NCBI GenBank assembly: GCA_934643435.1
Contig: CAKUCJ010000020.1
Location: forward strand, 1 to 11,220
DNA: 11,220 nt
Source: an uncultured Collinsella sp.
GTDB taxonomy: Bacteria; Actinomycetota; Coriobacteriia; Coriobacteriales; Coriobacteriaceae
Direction: 5' to 3'
The notes under the pieces: generated by a model
Told to the model about the DNA's origin: nothing
The model's input: the letters and a program-made list of their open reading frames with translations, nothing else
Databases searched by the model: none
Part shown: positions 1-8,091 of the stretch, in pieces
Numbering within the stretch: position 1 is the stretch's first letter
Layout: each line of letters opens with the position of its first letter
Program-made: the position numbers and the translations under genes

Positions 1-2620
<2,620 letters not shown>

Positions 2621-2627
2621 ATTTAAA

Positions 2628-2634
2628 ACCTCCT
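2628..2634 (-). promoter_or_regulatory. carB ribosome binding site
   Basis: AGGAGGT sits 7 nt before the carB ATG, a near-perfect Shine-Dalgarno. On the transcript, CCTC just upstream (2637-2640) could pair with GAGG of this site across a 5-nt loop. The site may therefore be weakly masked when the larger hairpin at 2641-2668 forms beside it. The masking is inference. Confidence 0.8.
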
Positions 2635-2640
2635 AGAGAG

Positions 2641-2668
2641 GCTGACTCAATGTTTTGGAAAAGTCAGC
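2641..2668 (-). promoter_or_regulatory. Inverted repeat in the carA-carB gap
   Basis: Arms GCTGACT (2641-2647) and AGTCAGC (2662-2668) form a perfect 7-bp stem with a 14-nt loop. It ends 6 nt upstream of the carB Shine-Dalgarno. No U-tract follows, so it is not an intrinsic terminator. It could pace translation of carB, stabilise the 3' end of a carA segment, or be fortuitous. The remainder of the 98-nt gap (2621-2718) shows nothing else recognisable. Confidence 0.4.
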
Positions 2669-2718
2669 GAGGGTGCAGCTGGTGCATCAGGTTGCCGTGA
2701 TGCGAGGGCGCGCTGGGC

Positions 2719-4230
2719 TTATGCCCGCGCGTCCGAAGCAGAACGGCAAGATGATGTGCCAGATGCAGCCGCAGCGTCGACCGGTCCGCCGTTCGGTAGA
2801 ACGGCGGAACCATCGTCGGTCTCGGCGAAATTCCAGCCGGCAAGGCGGTCCTTCGCGGTGTCGATGTCCAGGTAGTTCTCCTCGCCGTCCATGAGTCGCG
2901 TAAAGGCGGTAAAGAGGTAGTGGGCATCGGTGGGGCCGGGCGAGGCCTCGGGGTGGTACTGGACCGAGAAGCACGGAGCGTCGAGCAGCTGGATGCCCTC
3001 GGCGGTGCCGTCGTTGAGGTTCACGTGCGTCAGGCGAATGCGGCCGAAGCGCTCGTTCATCACGACCGGCGCGATACCGCGGCGCACCCAGGCGCGCAGG
3101 TCGCCGTCGGCCGCATGCTCGGTCTCGCCGCCGGAAAGCTCGGGAATCAGCTTGCCCAGGCTGGGGAACAGCAGGCCAAAGCCGTGGTTTTGCGCGGTGA
3201 TCTCCACGCGACGGCTCACCAGGTTCATAACCGGCTGGTTGCCACCGCGATGACCGAACTTAAGCTTTTCCATCTGAGCGCCGCAGGCCAGGCTAATCAT
3301 CTGGTGACCCAGGCAAATGCCAAAGACCGGCACCTTGCCGATCAGCTGCTGCACCTGCTCGTAAGTCTCCACTACGGCATCGGGGTCGCCGGGGCCGTTG
3401 GACAAAAAGACGCCGTCGGGATTCATGTCGAGCACCTCACTCGCGGGCGTGTCCCACGGCACGACGGTGAGGTCGCAGCCGGCGCGGACGAGACCCTCCA
3501 GAATGCCGCGCTTCACGCCGCAGTCATAGGCGACCACTTTGTGGCGGGCGGAGGCGGCGGGCGTGAGTGCGAAGTCGTGCTCGGCGGGCAGGTCGGCGGC
3601 TGCAAACTCGTGAGGCTCGGGGCAGCTCACGGTCTTGACCAGGTTCTCGCCCACCAGCGTGGGTGCTGCGGCCAGACGCTCAGCAAGCTCGTCGACGTCG
3701 AAAATCTCAGTCGAGATAATGCCCATCTTGGAACCGTTGTCGCGCAGGTGACGCACCAGGGCGCGGGTGTCGACGCCCTCAATGGCAACGATACCGTGAG
3801 CGCGCAGATACTCCGGCACGCTAACGGCCGAGCGCCAGTTAGAAGGCGTGGCGCACATGTCACGAACGATCATGCCGCGCATGGCGGGAGCGCTTGCGGG
3901 GCGGGCGGCATCGCCAGGGAAAGCCGACTGAACATCGGCCTCATCGATACCGTAGTTGCCAATCTGCGGATAGGTCATGGTTACGATTTGGCCGGCATAG
4001 CTCGGGTCGGTCATGACCTCAAAATAGCCCTCAAGTGAGGTGTTAAAGCAGACCTCGCCGGTCGCGGTGCCCTCGGCACCGCATGCACGGCCATAAAAAA
4101 TGGTCCCATCCTCAAGATGCAGGATGCAGGGACCACAGGTGCCCTTGCTGGTTTTGGCCAGCATACGCTGGCAAAGCTCGCTGGGCGCGAAGGTGCGGGC
4201 GACGGTGCCCGCGGTATGGTTGTTCGCCAT
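2719..4230 (-). CDS. carA: Carbamoyl-phosphate synthase small (glutaminase) subunit, long form
   Basis: CarA hydrolyses glutamine and passes ammonia to CarB. The 503-residue form starting at ATG 4228-4230 (MANNHTAGTV) is chosen because AAGGAG lies 4 nt upstream; a GTG at 4251 would lie inside the leader hairpin loop. The small-subunit N-domain covers about residues 35-195 (LEDGTIFYGR; TYPQIGNYG). A class I glutamine amidotransferase domain follows, with GICLGHQ (nucleophile C306) and YHPEASPG (H426, E428). The protein is about 120 residues longer than the roughly 380-residue E. coli enzyme. It has some 30 extra N-terminal residues, about 36 extra between ITAQNHGF and NLNDGT (roughly 353-400), and a low-complexity tail after RLMDGEE (447-503). 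All catalytic residues are present, so it should be active. It is first gene of carAB, behind the terminator at 4391-4431 and a PyrR-like hairpin. Confidence 0.96.
   Translation of the reverse strand: MANNHTAGTVARTFAPSELCQRMLAKTSKGTCGPCILHLEDGTIFYGRACGAEGTATGEVCFNTSLEGYFEVMTDPSYAGQIVTMTYPQIGNYGIDEADVQSAFPGDAARPASAPAMRGMIVRDMCATPSNWRSAVSVPEYLRAHGIVAIEGVDTRALVRHLRDNGSKMGIISTEIFDVDELAERLAAAPTLVGENLVKTVSCPEPHEFAAADLPAEHDFALTPAASARHKVVAYDCGVKRGILEGLVRAGCDLTVVPWDTPASEVLDMNPDGVFLSNGPGDPDAVVETYEQVQQLIGKVPVFGICLGHQMISLACGAQMEKLKFGHRGGNQPVMNLVSRRVEITAQNHGFGLLFPSLGKLIPELSGGETEHAADGDLRAWVRRGIAPVVMNERFGRIRLTHVNLNDGTAEGIQLLDAPCFSVQYHPEASPGPTDAHYLFTAFTRLMDGEENYLDIDTAKDRLAGWNFAETDDGSAVLPNGGPVDAAAASGTSSCRSASDARA
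2785..2808 (-). repeat. 10-bp hairpin inside the carA 3' coding tail
   Basis: TCCGCCGTTC (2785-2794) and GAACGGCGGA (2799-2808) are perfect inverted arms with a 4-nt loop. They lie inside the codons for the poorly conserved C-terminal CarA tail (around SAVLPNGG, residues 475-482). No run of U follows. The repeat may be an mRNA structure near the carA 3' end, or may simply reflect high GC. Confidence 0.45.
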
Positions 4231-4236
4231 AATTCT

Positions 4237-4267
4237 CCTTCCCGGTCTCACAGGACCGGCTTAAAGG
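4237..4267 (-). promoter_or_regulatory. Putative PyrR-binding RNA hairpin masking the carA ribosome binding site
   Basis: Read on the transcript, the element has a lower stem CCUU (4267-4264) with AAGG (4240-4237), a purine-rich asymmetric bulge (UAAG opposite G) and an upper stem CCGGUC/GACCGG (4259-4254 with 4247-4242). The hexaloop is CUGUGA (4253-4248). The core GGUCCUGUGAGACC fits the PyrR binding-loop pattern I recall (ARUCCNGNGAGGYU) at nearly every position. The lower stem uses AAGG of the carA Shine-Dalgarno AAGGAG (4240-4235). PyrR bound with UMP would stabilise the hairpin and block initiation, as reported for the pyr operon of Mycobacterium smegmatis. The fold and match are seen directly; PyrR control is inferred, and no pyrR gene lies in this window. 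Confidence 0.72.
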
Positions 4268-4390
4268 TGTGTAGTTAGGCCTCGCGGTATTGTAACCGTA
4301 AGCATGTGCTATGGCGTTAATTTCATCGAAATGTTTACGAAATGATAATTATGACTTTCTATGCATAATGATTTTTCTTGGACGGGGATG
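4268..4390 (-). promoter_or_regulatory. carAB promoter region, AT-rich with repeats
   Basis: This gene-free stretch separates the terminator of the upstream unit from the carA leader and should hold the carAB promoter. It is distinctly AT-rich between 4316 and 4380. A possible -10 is TACAAT (4294-4289), giving a leader of about 50 nt, but no good -35 sits 16-18 bp upstream, so the assignment is weak. Two operator-like patterns are present. One is CGAAATG on the plus strand twice, 11 bp apart (4327-4333 and 4338-4344). The other is an inverted repeat ATTATG-N10-CATAAT (4348-4369). Neither matches a regulator site I can name with confidence. Confidence 0.4.
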
Positions 4391-4431
4391 AAAAAATCAC
4401 CCCGTGTGGGCTGGCGGCTCACGCGGGGTGA
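4391..4431 (-). terminator. Intrinsic terminator after the membrane-protein gene
   Basis: On the minus-strand transcript, TCACCCCG (4431-4424) pairs with CGGGGTGA (4404-4397). The stem continues past one mismatch with GTG/CAC, and six U residues (4396-4391) follow directly. The stem begins 7 nt after the stop codon of the gene ending at 4439. It separates the exporter unit from carAB. Confidence 0.88.
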
Positions 4432-4438
4432 CTTTGCT

Positions 4439-5398
4439 TTATTTGTCCTGCTCCAGCAGATCGGACGGCGTGCGGTCAGGCTTGCCGCCGCGGAAGATCT
4501 CCCGGCCGTGCAGGCGATGCTCCAGATCGCGCTCGGCCTTCTCCTCCGTGATCTTGGTCTGGCTCACCACCGGGTCCTCGATCAGCGACGACACCGAGTT
4601 CACCTGTTTCTGAATACGCTCGGCAATGGTGTCGTCCATGCTTACAATGCGCATCTTCCAGTCGATATTCGTGGCATTGGACGAGCTCTTGGTCCACACG
4701 AACGTCAGAATGGCGCTCTGGTGGCCCTGAGCGGGGAACATTCCAAAGAACGAATCGTGCTGAATGTTGCTGTCCTCATCAATATAGGCGTGCACGTTAT
4801 ACACCACGCGGTCGATCTTATCGTTGAGCAGCGCGTTGGTCGCAAGTGCTGCCGCCTGGATCTGCCCGTTGGACAGCAGTTCGAGCTCATTGGCAGAAGA
4901 CGTGTCCAGCACCGTCACCTCAACCGTGCCCGTGCGCTCATCGGCCTCATCGACGGTAAAGTCGAGCGGGAACTGCGTAAAGCCGTTGCCCCACTCAAGT
5001 CCGCCCTTGAGCGCGGTTGAGACGGTATCCACCGAAACGCTCTCGGAAAGGTTCGCGGTGTTCAGACGACGCATCACGCCGTAGCCAATCTGCATGCCCA
5101 CAATCAGCACCAAGATGGTAATGACCACGGCCATGGCGGTCTTTGTAATGGTATGACTCACCTGCGAGCCCGAGGGATCGTCCTCGGACAGCGGGTCGAT
5201 ATGTTTTGCCTGACTCGCGCGATCCTCGCTGCGCAGCCGCGCCAGCGCCGCCTTGTCGCCGCGCTTGACCGCCGCCTCTTTCTCGCGCATGCGCTCGGTA
5301 CGCTTTTTGGCGAGCGTAGGATCCAAGACGCCGGATGCGTCGATTTCGGAGAATAACTCCGTCACTTCTTCCGGAGTCAAAGGGTTCTTATCAGCCAT
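4439..5398 (-). CDS. Unrecognised single-pass membrane protein, acidic/charged N-tail and extracytoplasmic domain
   Basis: I do not recognise this 319-residue protein. It starts with ATG at 5396-5398 (MADKNPLTPEEV), with AGGAAG just upstream at 5402-5407. Residues 1-84 are hydrophilic and highly charged, with a helical Lys/Arg/Glu-rich stretch (about 30-65). Residues 86-108 form one strong transmembrane segment (AMAVVITILVLIVGMQIGYG). There is no signal peptidase site, so the N-terminus is probably cytoplasmic and residues 110-319 outside. The outer part looks like a mixed alpha/beta domain (TGTVEVTVLD; SAILTFVWTKSSS) with a charged C-terminal helix and tail. There are no cysteines and no catalytic motif that I can see. 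It lies 19 nt behind the ABC exporter and ends at the terminator, so the two are probably cotranscribed. An accessory or substrate-handling role is only a guess. Confidence 0.85.
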   Translation of the reverse strand: MADKNPLTPEEVTELFSEIDASGVLDPTLAKKRTERMREKEAAVKRGDKAALARLRSEDRASQAKHIDPLSEDDPSGSQVSHTITKTAMAVVITILVLIVGMQIGYGVMRRLNTANLSESVSVDTVSTALKGGLEWGNGFTQFPLDFTVDEADERTGTVEVTVLDTSSANELELLSNGQIQAAALATNALLNDKIDRVVYNVHAYIDEDSNIQHDSFFGMFPAQGHQSAILTFVWTKSSSNATNIDWKMRIVSMDDTIAERIQKQVNSVSSLIEDPVVSQTKITEEKAERDLEHRLHGREIFRGGKPDRTPSDLLEQDK

Positions 5399-5417
5399 AA
5401 ACTTCCTGTCATATCAA

Positions 5418-7190
5418 TCAGTCGAGCTCGTGCGCACGCGCACCTTCGAACTGCATTCGATAGTAACGGGCATAGGTGCCGCCACGAGCGAGAAGCTCCT
5501 CGTGCGTGCCACGTTCCACAACGCGACCATGCTCAACGGTCGCAATCTCGTCGGCATGCTTAATGGTCGACAGACGATGGGCGATGATAATCGTGGTGCG
5601 GCCTCGCGCCAGCTCCTCAAGCGACTCCTGCACCGCCTCCTCGCTCTCATTATCCAAAGCGCTCGTCGCCTCATCCAAGATGAGGATCTTGGGGTTCTTG
5701 AGAAACACGCGAGCGATGGCGACGCGCTGTTTCTGGCCGCCCGAAAGACGACTACCGCGCTCGCCCACCACGGTGTCGTAACCCTGCGGCAGCGACTCGA
5801 TAAAGGTGTCGATATTGGCGCGGCGAGCGGCCTCGGCGATTTCCTCTGCCGTGGCACCGGGCTTGCCGTAGGCGATGTTCTCGCCGATCGTGCCATCGAA
5901 CAGGTAGACATCCTGCTGCACCAGGCCGATGGCACGGCGCAGGCTCCGCTGCGTCACATCGCGCACGTCCTGACCGTCGATGCTGATGGATCCGGCAGCC
6001 ACGTCATAAAAGCGCGGCAGCAGCGAGCAGGTCGTGGACTTACCGCCGCCAGAGGGGCCGACCAGCGCGATGGTCTGACCGGGCTTGATGGACAGATCCA
6101 TGTGGTCGATCACGGGGCGCTCATCGGCACCGGCCTCGCCAAGTTCAACGTCCTCGTAGCTAAAGCACACGTCGCGATACTCAACCGCGCCCGCCGTCAC
6201 CTGCAGGTCCACGGCATCCGGCTTGTCCTGAATATCCGGCGCGGTCGAAAGCACCTCGTCCATGCGTTTAAACCCGGCAATGGCCTTCTGGTACATCTCC
6301 GCCGAGTTCACAAGCGTCTCGAGCGGGGTGCAGAACAGCGAAATGTAAAGTGCGAAGGTCGCCATATCGACCGCCTGCAGCTGGCCCTGGGCGACCAACC
6401 AACCGCCGAGCAGCACCACGATCACGTAGAGCACGCCCGAGAGCAGGCCATACGTTGCGGTGTAAACGCCCATGGCGTGATACATGTTCTCCTTGGACGA
6501 AAGGTAGCGATTGTTGGAGGCGCGGAACTTGGAGCGCTCGGTCTCCTCATTCGCGAAGCTCTTGACCACGCGCATGCCCGCCAGCGAGTCCTGCAGCTGC
6601 GCATTGATGCCGCTGATCTTTTTGCGGTTGTCGCTAAAGACCTCGCGCATGCGCATGTTCTGCCAAAACATGATGACCGCAAATGCCGCCGTCACCACGG
6701 CCATGGCAAGTGCCAGCACCGGGGCAATGGTAAACAGAATCACAAACGAGCCGATAATCTCGATGCCGCAGATGATAATCCACTCGGGCACGTGGTGTGC
6801 CGCCTCGCAGATATCGAACAGGTCGTTGACCACGCGGCTCATCATGTCGCCCGAGCTGTTGCGATCGAAATACGCAAAGCTAAAGCGCTCGTACTGATCG
6901 AACAGGTCCTCGCGCATCTTGGACTCCATGCGCGCGCCCATCACATGACCCCAATAGCTTACAAAGTAGCGGCAGGCGCAACGGATGGCATACATCAGTA
7001 CCAGACCCACCGCAATCATGCCGAGCGCCTGCATAATGGCACTCTGGCCTTGGGTGAAGAGCCCGCCGGTCAGATTGCGCAGAATGATAGGGAACGCCAG
7101 GTCAATGGCAGCAAGCACCAGAGCGCAAACAGTATCGGCAACAAAAAGCCCCATCTGGGGCTTGTAATACGATAAAAACCTCTTCAGCAT
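5418..7190 (-). CDS. ABC exporter half-transporter (fused TMD-NBD)
   Basis: This is a type I (MsbA/LmrA-like) exporter subunit with one transmembrane and one ATPase domain, expected to work as a dimer in the cytoplasmic membrane. From ATG at 7190 (MLKRFLSYYKPQ) it is 590 residues. Six transmembrane helices lie at about 13-37, 51-77, 137-157, 158-176, 245-267 and 274-289. The ATPase has Walker A GPSGGGKST (378-386), Q-loop GLVQQD (about 422-427), signature LSGGQKQR (482-489), Walker B ILILDEATSALD (502-513, catalytic E507) and H-loop IAHRLST (H538). All are intact. AGGTGAT before 7190 is a well-placed Shine-Dalgarno. An in-frame ATG at 7289 with AGGAGGG 6 nt upstream would add 33 basic residues; I prefer 7190 because family members usually begin close to MLKRF. 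The substrate cannot be told from sequence. Confidence 0.92.
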   Translation of the reverse strand: MLKRFLSYYKPQMGLFVADTVCALVLAAIDLAFPIILRNLTGGLFTQGQSAIMQALGMIAVGLVLMYAIRCACRYFVSYWGHVMGARMESKMREDLFDQYERFSFAYFDRNSSGDMMSRVVNDLFDICEAAHHVPEWIIICGIEIIGSFVILFTIAPVLALAMAVVTAAFAVIMFWQNMRMREVFSDNRKKISGINAQLQDSLAGMRVVKSFANEETERSKFRASNNRYLSSKENMYHAMGVYTATYGLLSGVLYVIVVLLGGWLVAQGQLQAVDMATFALYISLFCTPLETLVNSAEMYQKAIAGFKRMDEVLSTAPDIQDKPDAVDLQVTAGAVEYRDVCFSYEDVELGEAGADERPVIDHMDLSIKPGQTIALVGPSGGGKSTTCSLLPRFYDVAAGSISIDGQDVRDVTQRSLRRAIGLVQQDVYLFDGTIGENIAYGKPGATAEEIAEAARRANIDTFIESLPQGYDTVVGERGSRLSGGQKQRVAIARVFLKNPKILILDEATSALDNESEEAVQESLEELARGRTTIIIAHRLSTIKHADEIATVEHGRVVERGTHEELLARGGTYARYYRMQFEGARAHELD

Positions 7191-7374
7191 AATCACCTTA
7201 CGCGGTTTTACCAAACCGCGTTTCATCTCGACGCTGCAAGTGCTCCATTTGGACAATCTGGCCTTCAATCGTCGGTCGCGTATATCCATACGCTTCCCTC
7301 CTCTTTCAGGCCACCTTGCCTCAAATGGAGCACTTTCGCTGACTTACACAAACCCGCGAGGTTGCCCCCGCTTG
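7191..7374 (-). promoter_or_regulatory. Structured leader between the Nudix gene and the ABC exporter
   Basis: This region holds three inverted repeats. The outermost is a perfect 14-bp repeat, with arms 7238-7251 and 7322-7335 (on the transcript AAGTGCTCCATTTG and CAAATGGAGCACTT) separated by 70 nt. Inside it, GCGTAT/ATACGC (7278-7283 and 7288-7293, 4-nt loop) encloses the upstream ATG at 7289. Just outside it, CGCGGTTT/AAACCGCG (7201-7208 and 7213-7220, 4-nt loop) sits directly before the Shine-Dalgarno of the ATG at 7190. Two good ribosome binding sites exist: AGGAGGG (7302-7296) and AGGTGAT (7198-7192). No convincing terminator follows the Nudix stop at 7375, and I could not assign a promoter. 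Confidence 0.5.
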
Positions 7375-8070
7375 CTAAAGCTCTGCGCCCCCAAGGCGAT
7401 GCGCAATACTGTCGCACGCCAAGGCGCCCACGACGGTCTTGGCATCCTCGATCTTGCCGTCGAGCACGGCGTCGATCAGCTCGTGCAGCGGCACCAGGTC
7501 AACGTTGACGAACTCGTCATCGTCGGGGTTGGGCGCATCGAATTCGAGCTTGGTGGCCAGGTAGATGTGAATGATCTCGTCACAGAAGCCGCAGGTCGTG
7601 ACAATCGATGTCAAAAAGCGAATGCGGCCGGCCCTAAAGCCCGTCTCCTCGTGCAGCTCGCGCTTGGCGCAATCGAGCGGATCCTCACCGGGATCGAGCT
7701 TGCCGGCGGGAATCTCGACCGTCACGCGGTCGATGGCGGTGCGGTACTGACGCACCAGCACGATCTTGCCGCTCTCGGTAAGCGCCACAACGGCCGCGGC
7801 ACCCGGATGGCGAATGATATCGCGGGCGCTGCGGTGGCCGTTGGGCAGCTCAACCTCAAGACGGTGGACGTCGAGGATCTTGCCCTTCCAGGCGCACTCC
7901 TCCGAAAGAATCTTCTCGTGCAGCTCGGCATCGTGCGGGTCTTCGTCCCCCAGCACCAGCACCGGCTCGTCGGCAACCTCGCCGCCCGGCTCGCCCTCTG
8001 CGTGTCCGTACGCGCGGCTGTCTTCCTCGACAATCTGCGCATCCACGAGCTCTTCGTTCTTCTCGTCCAT
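7375..8070 (-). CDS. Nudix hydrolase, ADP-ribose pyrophosphatase type
   Basis: The likely reaction is hydrolysis of ADP-ribose to AMP and ribose 5-phosphate. The complete Nudix box (G-x5-E-x7-REUxEExGU) reads GKLDPGED through ETGF at residues 123-145. It is preceded by VRQYRTAIDRVTVEIPAG, a layout typical of the NudF/ADPRase group. The first 50 or so residues are acidic, look disordered and are not part of the family core; the core begins near EECAWKGKILDVHRLEVELPNG. Two ATGs compete. The one at 8070 gives 231 residues and has AGAGGA 9 nt upstream (8081-8086). The one at 8079 adds MRR but stands only 1 nt from that site, so 8070 is preferred. The purD stop lies 21 nt upstream, implying one transcript with purA-purD. 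Substrate could instead be another nucleoside diphosphate derivative. Confidence 0.9.
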   Translation of the reverse strand: MDEKNEELVDAQIVEEDSRAYGHAEGEPGGEVADEPVLVLGDEDPHDAELHEKILSEECAWKGKILDVHRLEVELPNGHRSARDIIRHPGAAAVVALTESGKIVLVRQYRTAIDRVTVEIPAGKLDPGEDPLDCAKRELHEETGFRAGRIRFLTSIVTTCGFCDEIIHIYLATKLEFDAPNPDDDEFVNVDLVPLHELIDAVLDGKIEDAKTVVGALACDSIAHRLGGAEL

Positions 8071-8091
8071 CCGTCTCATTCCTCTCGGATT

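Noticed and set aside
2920..4038. A 372-codon plus-strand frame opposite carA
   Set aside because: Antisense shadow of carA with no domain and no credible ribosome binding site.
4231..4251. GTG start at 4251 extending CarA by seven residues
   Set aside because: The GTG lies in the loop of the leader hairpin and has no Shine-Dalgarno; the ATG at 4230 has AAGGAG directly upstream.
4361..5020. A 219-codon plus-strand frame starting in the terminator region
   Set aside because: It reads through the terminator and the reverse of the membrane-protein gene; the minus-strand frame has a proper start, ribosome site and transmembrane segment.
5253..7175. A 640-codon plus-strand frame opposite the ABC exporter
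   Set aside because: Antisense shadow; it spans two real genes and the gap between them, and its composition is of the same His/Ala/Val-rich artefact type.
7351..7363. AACC/GGTT stem after the Nudix stop as a terminator
   Set aside because: Four base pairs with no U-tract are too weak to call.
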